Counted from the stretch's first letter, positions 9,075-18,109 are shown. The stretch is 64,000 nt of DNA from Streptomyces cyaneofuscatus (GCF_000718135.1 NZ_JOEM01000005.1:186001-250000); one strand, 5' to 3'. Notes: generated by a model not told the origin, from the letters alone. Numbers and translations: made by a program.

Positions 9075-9962
9075 ATGTCTCCCCAACAGGGCGCCGCTGT
9101 CCCGGGCTTGGGAACGGGACACACGAAGGGCACGCACCGTGACGGGCCCCAGCCCCTCACCCCGTACCTCTCCGCCCGCCACTACTTCGGCTCGCAGCAA
9201 CGCCGCCATCGCGAGCAGGCGGGCCTCTCCCTCAACCAGTTCGCGGGCATCGTGAACTCCAGCAAGAGCACGCTGGGCCGCATCGAGACGGCGGAGCTGA
9301 TGCCGCCGCCGGACATCCCGAGCCGCCTGGACATCGCCTTCGGGACGGACCAGCACTTCCACGAGCTGTACGAGCTCGCCCGGCGCGAGATCCATCCCGA
9401 CCAGTACAAGCGGTACATGGACTTCGAGTACCGGGCCGAGGTGATAGAGCAGTACGGGGCACAGGCTCTGCCGGGGTTGTTGCAGACGGAGGAGTACGCG
9501 CGGGAGTTGCTCCGCTGCCAGGAGGACCTCAGCCCCGAACAGGTCGAGGAACGCGTCACCGCGCGGATGTCTCGCCAGGGGCGGCTGCGGTCGGAGAATC
9601 CGCCGTTCCGCTGGGCGATCATCGACGAGGCGGTGCTGTGGCGGCAGGTCGGCAGCCCTGACTGCATGAGCGAGCAACTGGCCTCGCTGTTGGAGCAGGT
9701 GGACACGCCGAGCAGTAAGGTTCAGGTGATGCCGTTCAGTGCGGGGCCGCACTCGTTGCTGGGTGGCGCGCTGACTCTGCTGACCTTGCCGGATGGCACT
9801 TCGGTGGCGTACGAGGAGGGCATCCAGGCCGGTCATCTCTACGAAGACCCGGTCGCGGTGAAGAAGTGGCGGCGGCAGTACGACGTACTCCGGGCCAACT
9901 CCCTCACACTGGACGGGTCGGCGGAACGGATTCGTACCGCGATGGAGGGCTACCGACCATGA
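9075..9962 (+). CDS. XRE-family regulator with DUF5753 (Scr1-family antitoxin-like)
   Basis: An N-terminal helix-turn-helix (RHYFGSQQRRHREQAGLSLN... KSTLGRIETAE) is followed by a DUF5753-type domain with the typical EQYGAQALPGLLQTEEYAREL and LLGGALTLL phrases. These regulators pair with DUF397 proteins, as here. The start is uncertain. The ATG at 9075 is in frame but its only Shine-Dalgarno-like sequence (GGGGA) is too close. The best RBS and GTG (AAGGG, then GTG at 9139) are in the +1 frame relative to the HTH. A GTG at 9021 behind GGAGGAGG is another option. The C-terminus overlaps the next gene by ATGA. Confidence 0.8.
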   Translation: MSPQQGAAVPGLGTGHTKGTHRDGPQPLTPYLSARHYFGSQQRRHREQAGLSLNQFAGIVNSSKSTLGRIETAELMPPPDIPSRLDIAFGTDQHFHELYELARREIHPDQYKRYMDFEYRAEVIEQYGAQALPGLLQTEEYARELLRCQEDLSPEQVEERVTARMSRQGRLRSENPPFRWAIIDEAVLWRQVGSPDCMSEQLASLLEQVDTPSSKVQVMPFSAGPHSLLGGALTLLTLPDGTSVAYEEGIQAGHLYEDPVAVKKWRRQYDVLRANSLTLDGSAERIRTAMEGYRP

Positions 9963-10153
9963 CCCACTACCCCGAGCTGAGCACCGCCAGCTGGCGTAGC
10001 AGTAGCTACAGCAACACCAACGGGGGTGAGTGTGTCCAGGTCAGCGACGACTTCCCCGGGCTCGTCCCCGTACGCGACAGCAAGAACCCCACCGGCCCCG
10101 CACTCGTCATCCGGGCCGCCGCCTGGGGTGCGTTCGTCTCCTCGGTCAATTGA
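9959..10153 (+). CDS. DUF397 domain protein
   Basis: A 64-residue DUF397 protein: WRSSSYSNTNGGECVQV, then VRDSKNPTGPALVIRAAAWGAFVSSV. It overlaps the regulator gene by 4 bp (ATGA), the standard coupled arrangement. The stop codon falls at the very edge of the IS200/IS605 element, so the last residues may have been altered by the insertion. Confidence 0.9.
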   Translation: MTHYPELSTASWRSSSYSNTNGGECVQVSDDFPGLVPVRDSKNPTGPALVIRAAAWGAFVSSVN

Positions 10154-10158
10154 CATCC

Positions 10159-10180
10159 TCTCCGCCCTAAAGGACGGAGA
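10159..10180. repeat. Subterminal hairpin, tnpB-side end of the IS200/IS605 element
   Basis: TCTCCG/CGGAGA arms with an inner CC/GG pair. It overlaps the 3' end of tnpB, where omega/reRNA sequences are encoded in related elements. Confidence 0.65.
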
Positions 10181-10898
10181 TTCCCGCCTGTCTGCCGGTG
10201 GCCACCGGCTTGGGCTTCGGGTGGGTTCCTGCTTCGCTGCGCGGTGCCGGGACGAGTCCCGGTCTTACCTGCGCTCGACAGGCTGATACCGCCAGTCCGG
10301 CGGCCTTGGCGACGTTGACCGCCGCGTTCACGTCCCGGTCGAGGACGGCCCCGCACGCCCCGCACGTCCACACCCGGACGTGGAGGGGCTTGGGGCCGTC
10401 CTTGACGCCGCACCGCGAGCACACCTGGGAAGTCGGCTCGAACCGGCCGATCTTCACGAAGGTGCGTCCGTACCGGGCGGCCTCGTACTCCAGCATGTTC
10501 ACGAACGCCGACCATCCGGCGTCGTGCACGGACTTGGCCAGGCGTGTGCGGGCGAGTCCCTTCACCGCCAGGTCCTCCACGGCGACCGCTTGGTTATCGC
10601 GGATCAGCCGCGTGGAGAGCTGGTGGTGGAACTCGCGGCGCGCGTCCGCGACACGGGCGTGTGCCCGTGCGACGCGGATTCTGGCCTTGCCCCGGTTCTT
10701 GCTGCCCTTGGCCTTGCGGGACAGCTCCCGCTGGACTTTCTTCAGGCGCTTCTCGGCACGGCGCAGGAAGCGCGGGCTGTCGATCTTCGTCCCGTCGGAG
10801 AGGACCGCGAAGTGTCCGAGACCCAAGTCGATGCCCACCCCGGGCAGCACCTCCTGTGAGCCGGTCTCCACCACAAACGACGCGAAGTACGTGCGCAA
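10167..10898 (-). pseudogene. tnpB: 5'-truncated tnpB (RNA-guided nuclease family)
   Basis: The frame keeps the RuvC-like core: Asp24 in GIDLGLG, Glu108 in VEDLAV, a zinc ribbon with Cys160/163/179/182 and a DRDVNAA motif. Family members usually have well over 100 further N-terminal residues, absent here. The frame begins with TTG at a junction that overlaps the tnpA start by 8 bp. It resembles the middle of a TnpB joined directly to tnpA, so a deletion at the divergent junction is likely. Without the wedge region it should be inactive as a guided nuclease. Confidence 0.8.
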
Positions 10899-11292
10899 GG
10901 GCCGTCACGTCGTCCACAACCTGCATGTGCATTTGGTCTTTGTCACCAAGTACCGGCGCGGTGCCATGACGAACGCCATGCTGACGCGGTGCGAAGAGAT
11001 CATGCGCGAGGTCTGTTCGGACTTCGAGGCCGAGCTGAAACAGTTCAACGGCGAGGACGACCACGTGCACCTGCTCGTGCACTACCCGCCCAAAGTCCAG
11101 CTCTCGAAGCTGGTCAACTCTCTCAAGGGAGTCTCCGCCCGGATACTGCGCAAGGAGCACGACGCGCACGTCCGGCGGCACCTGTGGGGCGGACACTTCT
11201 GGTCCGGCTCCTACTTCGCCGGGAGCTGCGGCGGCGCACCGCTGACCATGGTCCAGCAGTACATCGAGAACCAGAAGCACCCAGTGGGCTGA
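10891..11292 (+). CDS. tnpA: IS200/IS605-family transposase TnpA (Y1 HUH)
   Basis: A 133-residue Y1 transposase acting on single-stranded ends. The HUH pair (His58, His60 in DDHVHLLV) and the catalytic tyrosine (Tyr124 in QQYIENQ) are present. It starts at GTG 10891, directly at the tnpB junction. A few N-terminal residues may be missing, since the sequence begins abruptly at RKGRHVVHNLHVHLVFVTKYR and no RBS is visible. Confidence 0.82.
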   Translation: MRKGRHVVHNLHVHLVFVTKYRRGAMTNAMLTRCEEIMREVCSDFEAELKQFNGEDDHVHLLVHYPPKVQLSKLVNSLKGVSARILRKEHDAHVRRHLWGGHFWSGSYFAGSCGGAPLTMVQQYIENQKHPVG

Positions 11293-11354
11293 GGTGAACA
11301 CTGCGGACCCGTGCTCACGCGCGGGCCGGAGCAGCTCTGAGATGGCCATCACCC

Positions 11355-11370
11355 CCGGCGTAAACGCCGG
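11355..11370. repeat. Subterminal hairpin, tnpA-side end of the IS200/IS605 element
   Basis: CCGGCGT and ACGCCGG arms separated by AA, 63 bp after the tnpA stop. Typical imperfect-end hairpin of this family. Confidence 0.6.
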
Positions 11371-11403
11371 AGCACTGGCCAAGATCAAAGGTAGATGGAA
11401 ACG

Positions 11404-11447
11404 CGGAGGGGCCTGCTCCCACACAGGCGTGGGAGCAGGCCCCTCCG
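11404..11447. terminator. Strong hairpin terminator
   Basis: A perfect 19-bp stem (11404-11422 and 11429-11447) with a 6-nt loop lies between the IS element and the DUF6879 stop, and can serve either strand. Confidence 0.8.
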
Positions 11448-11471
11448 TATTCAGGCCTTGACGGAGCGGAT

Positions 11472-11981
11472 CTAGAACACGAAGTCCTCATGAGGGATGG
11501 CGCGCACCCACAAAGCCTCGAACGAGGCGACGACCCTCTTCACCGTGGCGGGGTCCTCGTTGAACTCGTGCCCGGCCCACTCGCCGTCGCCGGTGAACCA
11601 GTGGAAGAGCACCCGCTCGCCGTCGATCAGCCAGAGGTCGTTCCCTGGTAGCGCGAGGTCGGACGAAAGCCGCCGGGGCAGCCAGCGCACGACCTCACCG
11701 GCCGCAATGTTGTGGCGCGCGGTGAGGGAATGCTCCCAGCGGATGTAGTCGGTCACCGGCTCGGAGACGATCCGGGCCCGCCGCAGCGTGACGCCGCGGG
11801 CCGCTGTCTCCTTCACCAGCTCCTGCCACTGAAGGTATTCCTCGGGCAGTTCGGCTTCGCGGCCTTCCCTCCACATGTCGAACAGCGCGTCTGCCATGTA
11901 GGAGTCGCGCATCTCCAGGTGAACGGCCGAGCGCTCAGCGCTCCTCAGCAGAGCGGTGAAGTCCGGCACGTTCTGCTGCAT
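11472..11981 (-). CDS. DUF6879 family protein
   Basis: A 169-residue soluble protein with the features I associate with DUF6879: RSAVHLEMRDSY, RGVTLRRARIVSEPVTDYIRWEH, NIAAGEVVRWLPRR and LALPGNDLWLIDGERVLFHWFTGDG. The ATG follows AAGAAGG by 6 nt. In Streptomyces these genes commonly sit beside XRE regulators, and here the nearest one is across the IS element. Molecular function is unknown. Confidence 0.8.
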   Translation of the reverse strand: MQQNVPDFTALLRSAERSAVHLEMRDSYMADALFDMWREGREAELPEEYLQWQELVKETAARGVTLRRARIVSEPVTDYIRWEHSLTARHNIAAGEVVRWLPRRLSSDLALPGNDLWLIDGERVLFHWFTGDGEWAGHEFNEDPATVKRVVASFEALWVRAIPHEDFVF

Positions 11982-12176
11982 CGCACGCCTTCTTAAGGGT
12001 CGGAATCATCCGGGCGGGAACGCGGATCACGGTCTCGTGGCCGTTCCTGGACAGCTATCTCGCCAAGCCAGGTGTGAGGTCTTGCGGTGACGCTCCCTCA
12101 GGCGGTTCAGGCGGTCAAGTCCGAGCGGGTGGTTGGCTCGTTCGGGCCCCTCGCCTCACCGGTGCCGGGGACCCCG

Positions 12177-12216
12177 CAGGGGCCCGTCCCACGCGCGTGC
12201 GTGGGACAGGCCCCTG
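12177..12216. terminator. Hairpin terminator downstream of the RND exporter
   Basis: Long inverted repeat with arms 12177-12194 and 12199-12216 and one unpaired position. It lies 15 bp past the exporter stop on the minus strand. The rest of 11982-12231 shows no gene. Confidence 0.75.
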
Positions 12217-12231
12217 TGTCGTGTCAGGTTG

Positions 12232-15200
12232 TCAGGCCTTCGCGGGCTCCGTCTCCTTCGCCTCCTCCGGCTCCGGCTGTGCCGGGACGCCTGCCTTGGC
12301 TGCGCGCTTGGCGGCCTTCTTCTTGGCGCGGCGTTCCTTGCGGAGTTCGACCATCGCGTACAGCGTCGGGACCAGCACCAGGGTCAGGACCGTGGAGCTG
12401 ATCAGGCCGCCGATCACCACGACGCCCAGCGGCTGCGAGATGAAGCCGCCCTCGCCGGTGACGCCGAGCGCCATCGGGAGCAGGGCGAAGATCGTGGCCA
12501 GGGCCGTCATCAGGATCGGGCGGAAGCGGTGGCGGCCGCCCTCGATGACGGCTTCGACGATGCCGAGGCCGCGTGAGCGGTACTGGTTGATCAGGTCGAT
12601 CAGCACGATCGCGTTGGTGACCACGATGCCGATGAGCATCAGCATGCCGATCATCGCGGGGACGCCCAGCGGGGTGCCCGTGATGAGCAGGAGACCGATG
12701 GCGCCGGTCGCCGCGAACGGGACCGAGACCAGCAGGATCAGCGGCTGGACGAGCGAGCGGAACGTGGCCACCAGCAGCATGAAGACGATCGCGATGGCCG
12801 CCAGCATGGCCAGGCCGAGCTGCATGAAGGCTTCGTTCTGGTCCTCGGTGACGCCGCCGATGGTGGCGGTGGCGCCCTCGGGGAGGTCCAGTGCGTCGAT
12901 CTTGGAGGCGAGCGTCGTGCTCACCGCACCCGTGTTGTCGCCGACCGGCTTGGCGGTGATCGTCGCCGCGCGCTGGCCGTCGATGCGGGTCATGGAGACC
13001 GGGCCGGGGACCAGTTCGACCTTCGCGATGTCGCCGAGCTTCACCGGGCCGAGCGGGAGGGCCTTCAGTTCGGCCATGGTGGCCGTCGGGCGGGACGACC
13101 TGATGACGATGTCGCGCTCGGTGTCGTCCAGTGTCGCGCTGCCGGCCGGGGTGCCGCGTACGGCTCCCGTGACGATCCCGCCGAGGGTGGTGGAGTCGAA
13201 ACCGGCTGCCGCCGCCTTCTCGTTGGGGGTGACCGCGATGCGCGGGACGCTCTGGGCCAGGTCGCTCTGGACGTCGGTGACGTCCTTGATCGTGGCGACC
13301 TCCGTACGGACCGCCTCCGCCGCCTTCTTCAGGACCTCGGCGTCGGACGCCTTGACCACCACGCTGAGGTCCTGGGAGCCGAAGCCGTCGCCCGCCGCGA
13401 TGGTGGTGTCGCCGATGCCGTCGAGCTTGCCGAGGGCCGCGTCGATACGGTCCTGGGCGTCCTCGTAGTCCGCCGCGTCCTTCAGCGTGACCTGGTAGGA
13501 CGCCTGGTTGGAGCCCGTACCGCCGCCGAAGGCAGCCATGAAGCCGGAGGAGCCGACGGTGACCTGGTAGTCCTTGACGCCCTTGTCGTCGGTGAGGACC
13601 TTCTCGACCTTGCGGGCCGCCTCGTCGGCGGCTTGGAGGCTGGTGCCGGGAGCCAACTCCTGCTTGACGGTGAGGACTTCCTGCTCGCCCGCGTCGAAGA
13701 AGTTGGTCTTGAGGAGCGGGAGCATGCCGAACGTGGCGATGAGTACCGCGACCGCGATGACCAGGCTGGTGATCCGGCGGCGGGTCGCGAAGCGCAGGAC
13801 GGGGACGTACAGGCGCTGGAGCTTGCTCGCCGCCTCCTTCTCCTCGGCCAGGCGGCGGGCCTCCGCCGCGTCCTCGGGGGTGCCCTTGGGGGCGCGCAGG
13901 AACCAGTACGAGAGGACCGGGACCACCGTCAGCGAGACCAGCAGCGAGGCCAGGAGCGCGGCGGTGACGGTCAGCGAGAACGAGCCGAAGAGCTGGCCGA
14001 CCATGCCGCCGACCAGACCGATGGGCAGGAACACGGCGACGGTGGTGAGCGTCGCGGAGGTGACCGCTCCGGCCACCTCCTTGACCGCGGTGATGATCGC
14101 CGCGTGGCGCTCCTCGCCGTAGCCGAGGTGCCGCTTGATGTTCTCCAGGACCACGATCGAGTCGTCGACGACGCGGCCGATCGCGATGGTCAGCGCGCCG
14201 AGCGTCAGCATGTTCAGCGACAGGTCGCGGGTCCACAGCACGATCAGCGCGAGGACGACCGAGAGCGGGATCGAGACCGCGGTGACCAGCGTCGAGCGGA
14301 TCGAGGCGAGGAAGACCAGGATCACCAGGACCGCGAAGACCAGGCCGAGCGCGCCCTCGGTGGTGAGGCCGGAGATCGACTTGGAGACGGCCGGGCCCTG
14401 GTCGGAGACGACGGTCAGCTCGGCGCCCGCTCCGAGGTCCTTACGGAGGTCGGGGAGCTTCTCCTTGACGGCGTCGGAGATGGCGACGGCGCTGCCGTCC
14501 TTGTCCATCGTGGCCATCACGGCGAGGCTCGGCTTGCCGTTCGTCCGGGTGATGGAGACCGCGGTGGACGGCTCCTGCTTCACCTCGGCGACGTCGCCCA
14601 GCCGCACCGGCTTGGCCGGGGCGTCTTCCGTAGCGCCCGCCGGGGCCTTGGCGACGATCTGGAGGTCCTCGATCTGCTTCAGCGAGGTGTAACCGCCGCC
14701 GACCTGGATCGTGCGGTTCTTGCCGGCCTCGGAGAAGGAGCCGGCCGGGAGCGTGGCGCCTCCCGCCTGGAGCGCCTGGGCGAGCGTGCCCGCGTTCAGG
14801 CCCGCCGCGGCGAGCTTCTTGTCGTCGGGGACGACGGAGACCTGGAGCTCCTGCACCCCGTCCACCGTGACCTGGCCGACGCCCTCGATGTCCTGGAGGG
14901 CGGGGACGACCGTGCGGTCCAGCTGGTCGGCGAGCGCCTGCTGGTCCTTGTCGGAGGTGACGGCGAGGACCACGGTCGGGATGTCGTCCGTGGAACCGGC
15001 GATGACCTGCGGGTCGACCGTCGGGGGCAGCTGGGCGCGAGCCCGGTTCACCGCCTGCTGGATGTCCGCGACGAGCTGCTTCGTACCCTCGTCGCCGAAG
15101 TCGAAGGTCGCCATGATGAGGGCGTTGCCCTCACTGGCGGTGGAGGTGATGCCCTCGACGCCGTCGACGGCCTTGAGGGAGTTCTCCAGCGGCTCGACGA

Positions 15201-15390
15201 CCTGCTTCTCCACCACATCGGGAGACGCACCCTGGTAGGGGGCCAGCACCGAGACCATCGGGAGTTCGATGGTGGGCAGCAGCTGTTGCTTGAGCTGCGG
15301 TATCGCGATCGCGCCGAAGACGAGCGCGACGATCGAGATCAGCCCGATCAGGGCCCGCTGCGCGAGGCTGAATCTGGACAGCCAGGACAT
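12232..15390 (-). CDS. RND-family efflux transporter permease
   Basis: A 1052-residue AcrB/MdtB-like inner-membrane transporter. It has an N-terminal membrane helix, two large extracytoplasmic loops, and two membrane bundles at roughly residues 330-540 and 850-1010. Motifs include GRVVDDSIVVLENI in the first bundle (the proton-relay region, with paired Asp) and GIVVTNAIVLIDLINQ in the second. The C-terminus is a Lys/Ala- and Glu-rich tail. No periplasmic adaptor or outer-membrane partner is nearby, as expected for an actinobacterium. Substrate unknown. It may be controlled by the two-component system just upstream, but a 230-bp gap separates them. Confidence 0.9.
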   Translation of the reverse strand: MSWLSRFSLAQRALIGLISIVALVFGAIAIPQLKQQLLPTIELPMVSVLAPYQGASPDVVEKQVVEPLENSLKAVDGVEGITSTASEGNALIMATFDFGDEGTKQLVADIQQAVNRARAQLPPTVDPQVIAGSTDDIPTVVLAVTSDKDQQALADQLDRTVVPALQDIEGVGQVTVDGVQELQVSVVPDDKKLAAAGLNAGTLAQALQAGGATLPAGSFSEAGKNRTIQVGGGYTSLKQIEDLQIVAKAPAGATEDAPAKPVRLGDVAEVKQEPSTAVSITRTNGKPSLAVMATMDKDGSAVAISDAVKEKLPDLRKDLGAGAELTVVSDQGPAVSKSISGLTTEGALGLVFAVLVILVFLASIRSTLVTAVSIPLSVVLALIVLWTRDLSLNMLTLGALTIAIGRVVDDSIVVLENIKRHLGYGEERHAAIITAVKEVAGAVTSATLTTVAVFLPIGLVGGMVGQLFGSFSLTVTAALLASLLVSLTVVPVLSYWFLRAPKGTPEDAAEARRLAEEKEAASKLQRLYVPVLRFATRRRITSLVIAVAVLIATFGMLPLLKTNFFDAGEQEVLTVKQELAPGTSLQAADEAARKVEKVLTDDKGVKDYQVTVGSSGFMAAFGGGTGSNQASYQVTLKDAADYEDAQDRIDAALGKLDGIGDTTIAAGDGFGSQDLSVVVKASDAEVLKKAAEAVRTEVATIKDVTDVQSDLAQSVPRIAVTPNEKAAAAGFDSTTLGGIVTGAVRGTPAGSATLDDTERDIVIRSSRPTATMAELKALPLGPVKLGDIAKVELVPGPVSMTRIDGQRAATITAKPVGDNTGAVSTTLASKIDALDLPEGATATIGGVTEDQNEAFMQLGLAMLAAIAIVFMLLVATFRSLVQPLILLVSVPFAATGAIGLLLITGTPLGVPAMIGMLMLIGIVVTNAIVLIDLINQYRSRGLGIVEAVIEGGRHRFRPILMTALATIFALLPMALGVTGEGGFISQPLGVVVIGGLISSTVLTLVLVPTLYAMVELRKERRAKKKAAKRAAKAGVPAQPEPEEAKETEPAKA

Positions 15391-15620
15391 GGGTGGGTCT
15401 CTCTTCTGTGGCGTACGAGACGGAGGGGCGGGAGAGAGCGGGGACCCAAGGTCTGAGGTCCCGGTGTGTTCCGGGGTCCGCTCGGGGGGACAAGCCCGCC
15501 CGCTTATACGATCTCCGACCCGGATCGCCCGGACGTCGGTCCCCGGGCTGCTTTCTTATGCCGCGCATACCGCAGGTGGAGTACGCCGTCTCTCCACCCT
15601 CCGCGTCCTCCTGCTCCGCC

Positions 15621-16370
15621 TCACTCCACCCGGGGGCGTACCAGGCCCGACTCGTACGCGATGACGACCAGCTGGGCGCGGTCGCGGGCCGCCACCTTCG
15701 CCATCGCCCGGTTCACATGGGTCTTGACGGTGAGCGGGCTGACCGCCAGCCGCTCCGCGATCCGGTCGTTGGAGTGGCCGCCCGCCACCAGGACGAGCAC
15801 CTCCCGCTCGCGCACGGTGAGCGCGGCCAGCCGTTCCGCGTACTCCGCGCTGTCCGGCCCCTCCCCCGAACTCCCGCCCTGGGCCAGGAAGGTGGCGATG
15901 AGCCCCTTGGTCGCCGCCGGGGAGAGCAGCGCCTCGCCCGCGTTGGCGATCCGGATCGCGTTGAGCAGCTCCTCCGGCTCCGCGCCCTTGCCGAGGAAGC
16001 CGGAGGCTCCGGCGCGGAGGGCCTGGACCACGTACTCGTCGACCTCGAACGTGGTGAGCATGACCACCCGCACCGCGGCCAGCGCCGGGTCGGCGCTGAT
16101 CATGCGGGTGGCGGCGAGCCCGTCCGTGCCCGGCATCCGGATGTCCATCAGCACCACGTCGGCGCCGGTCTCCCGGGCCAGCTCCACGGCCTGGGCCCCG
16201 TCGGCCGCCTCGCCGACGACCTCCATGTCGGGTTCGGAGTCCACCAGCACCCGGAACGCGCTGCGCAGGAGCGCCTGGTCGTCGGCGAGCAGCACCTTGA
16301 TGGGTGCCTCAGATGCCTCAGGTGCCCCAGGTGCCTCAGGCCCTGCAGGTGCCTGTACGGACTCGCTCAT
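15621..16370 (-). CDS. NarL/LuxR-family response regulator
   Basis: A 249-residue regulator with an extra Ala/Pro/Glu-rich ~22-residue head. It has a receiver domain (IKVLLADDQALLRS; phospho-acceptor Asp in DVVLMDIRMPG; Lys in FLGKGAEPEE) and a C-terminal LuxR-type HTH (LTVREREVLVLVAGGHSNDRIAERL...TVKTHVNRAMAKV). It overlaps the histidine kinase gene by 4 bp, so the two are translationally coupled partners. Target genes are not shown; the adjacent RND exporter is a candidate. Confidence 0.93.
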   Translation of the reverse strand: MSESVQAPAGPEAPGAPEASEAPIKVLLADDQALLRSAFRVLVDSEPDMEVVGEAADGAQAVELARETGADVVLMDIRMPGTDGLAATRMISADPALAAVRVVMLTTFEVDEYVVQALRAGASGFLGKGAEPEELLNAIRIANAGEALLSPAATKGLIATFLAQGGSSGEGPDSAEYAERLAALTVREREVLVLVAGGHSNDRIAERLAVSPLTVKTHVNRAMAKVAARDRAQLVVIAYESGLVRPRVE

Positions 16371-17647
16371 CGGCGCTCCCCCGTCGCGGCCGCCGGGCCG
16401 GGCTGTTCCGGTTCACCCGTGCGGGCCTCCAGGGGCAGGATCGCATGGACCCGGAACCCGCCCCCGTAGCGAGGTCCCGCCGTGAGGGCGCCGCCGAGGG
16501 CGGTGACCCGTTCGCGCATGCCGAGGAGACCGTGGCCGCCGCCGTCCGGGGTGCTCTCGGCACCCGGGCGCCCGGCCGCGCTCCCCCGGCCGTTGTCCAG
16601 CACCGTGATCTCGGCGGTGGTTCCGACCCGTACGACGCTCACCTCGGCCTTCGCTCCGGCGCCCGCGTGCTTGCGTACGTTGGTCAGGGCCTCCTGGATG
16701 ACCCGGTACGCGGCCAGGTCGACGGCGGCGGGGAGCCTGGGGCCCCGGTCGGCGCCGGCCACCTCGACGGGGAGCCCGGCGTTGCGGAAGGTGTCCACCA
16801 GCTCGTCCAGGACCGCGAGGCCGGGGGCCGGTTCGGTGGGGGCCTCGGGGTCGCCGGACTGGCGGAGCAGGCCGACGGTGACGCGTAGCTCGTTGAGCGC
16901 GGAGCGGCTGGCGTCCCGTACGTGGGCGAGCGCCTCCTTCGCCTGGTCCGGGCGCTTGTCCATGACGTGGGCGGCGACCCCGGCCTGCACGTTGACCAGG
17001 GCGATGTGGTGGGCGACGACGTCGTGGAGGTCCCGGGCGATCCGCAGCCGCTCCTCCGCGACGCGGCGGCGGGCCTCCTCCTCGCGGGTGCGCTCGGCCC
17101 GCTCCGCGCGCTCCCGGATCGCGTCGACGAAGGCGCGCCTGCTGCGTACGGCGTCCCCGGCGGCCGACGCCATCCCGGTCCAGGCGAAGACGCCGAGGTT
17201 CTCCTGGCTGTACCAGGGCGTCGAGCCGAACACCATCGCGGCCACCGTCAGGATCCCCATGGTCAGCAGGCCGACCCGCCAGGTGGTGGGGCGGTCGGTG
17301 CGCGAGGCGACGGTGTAGAGCGCGATGACGGTGCTCATCACGACCGGGGCCGGCGGGTCCATGAAGATGTACTCGGTCGCCGTGAGGACGCCGGTCACCG
17401 CGAGGACCGGCATGGGGTGCCGCCGGCGCAGGACGAGCGCAGAGGCGGCCAGCACCATCAGCAGCACGCTGAACGCCTCGGGGGTGCGGGTCCCGAACGT
17501 CGGCCCGTGGCCGCCCTTGCCCGGGTCCGCGAACGAACCGCAGATCATCGCGATCAGGACGCAGAACGCCAGGGTCGCGTCGAACGCGAGCGGGTGGTCC
17601 CGAAGCCAGCGGCGGGCGCGCGCGAACCCGGAGGGGAGGGTGGTCAC
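16367..17647 (-). CDS. Sensor histidine kinase (HisKA_3 type)
   Basis: A ~426-residue kinase with several N-terminal membrane helices (about residues 20-170), a coiled linker with REEEARRRVAEERLRIARDLHDVVAHH (phospho-acceptor His in DLHD), and an HATPase_c domain with DNGRG and GLLGMRERV. It signals to the coupled response regulator. The GTG at 17647 is taken as start; a TTG at 17656 is possible, and neither has a convincing RBS. The signal is unknown. Confidence 0.9.
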   Translation of the reverse strand: MTTLPSGFARARRWLRDHPLAFDATLAFCVLIAMICGSFADPGKGGHGPTFGTRTPEAFSVLLMVLAASALVLRRRHPMPVLAVTGVLTATEYIFMDPPAPVVMSTVIALYTVASRTDRPTTWRVGLLTMGILTVAAMVFGSTPWYSQENLGVFAWTGMASAAGDAVRSRRAFVDAIRERAERAERTREEEARRRVAEERLRIARDLHDVVAHHIALVNVQAGVAAHVMDKRPDQAKEALAHVRDASRSALNELRVTVGLLRQSGDPEAPTEPAPGLAVLDELVDTFRNAGLPVEVAGADRGPRLPAAVDLAAYRVIQEALTNVRKHAGAGAKAEVSVVRVGTTAEITVLDNGRGSAAGRPGAESTPDGGGHGLLGMRERVTALGGALTAGPRYGGGFRVHAILPLEARTGEPEQPGPAAATGERR

Positions 17648-17817
17648 GTCCAGCAACGGTACGGCGTGTCGCCTACGGATCCGTCTCCGCGGTGTGCCGG
17701 TACGGCCACGGAACCACGGAACCGTACGAGGACAGCAGGCGCGTACAGCACGGTGCCCCGCACCGGGCAGGCCGGATGCGGGGCACGGGTGTGCGAGTGC
17801 TGGTGGAGCAGGTACGT

Positions 17818-18096
17818 CTAATTCGGGATGAGTCCGTCGTCGCTGAGCATGGCGCGCACCTCTTCGAGGGTCGCGTCGGGCGCCGGCAGGATCAGCTCCG
17901 ACGGCTCCAGGGAGTCGTCGGGGAGCGGAGTGCCGAGCTCGCGCACCTTGTCGAGAAGCGCGTGGAGCGTGGTGCGGAAGCCGGGACCGTCCCCGCTGTC
18001 CATCTCCTTGAGCAGGACGTCGTCGAGCTCGTTGAGTTCGACGAAGTGACTGTCGGCCAGCTTGACCTGGCCTTCCCCCATGATCCGTACGATCAT
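17818..18096 (-). CDS. pspAA: PspA-associated protein PspAA
   Basis: A 92-residue acidic protein (MIVRIMGEGQVKLADSHFVELNELDD...) encoded 13 bp after pspA in the same direction, the usual place of PspAA. A GAGGGCGG element precedes the ATG. PspAA is thought to act with PspA in envelope-stress handling at the membrane. The C-terminal half (ELILPAPDATLEEVRAML) is family-like. Confidence 0.85.
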   Translation of the reverse strand: MIVRIMGEGQVKLADSHFVELNELDDVLLKEMDSGDGPGFRTTLHALLDKVRELGTPLPDDSLEPSELILPAPDATLEEVRAMLSDDGLIPN

Positions 18097-18109
18097 GACG
18101 CCGCCCTCA

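Larger units (their letters stand above)
10155..11395. mobile_element. Decayed IS200/IS605-family element (approximate ends)
   Basis: The element carries divergent tnpA (+) and tnpB (-) genes. One end has a hairpin (10159-10164 with 10175-10180) just past the DUF397 stop. The other has a hairpin with CCGGCGT/ACGCCGG arms at 11355-11370. Subterminal hairpins replace inverted repeats in this family. The ends are approximate, since no target duplication is made. tnpB has lost its 5' part, so the element can at most be mobilised by TnpA. Confidence 0.8.

Noticed and set aside
9049..9255. A short frame beginning at GTG 9139 with a good RBS
   Set aside because: Its translation is low-complexity and overlaps the conserved HTH in another frame. 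It is treated as evidence of a start or frame problem rather than as a separate gene.
15391..15620. A hairpin-like TATGC-CGC-GCATA site and GC dyads upstream of the RND exporter
   Set aside because: The arms are only 5 bp and the other dyads are imperfect. I could not tell promoter, operator or terminator apart, so no feature was called.
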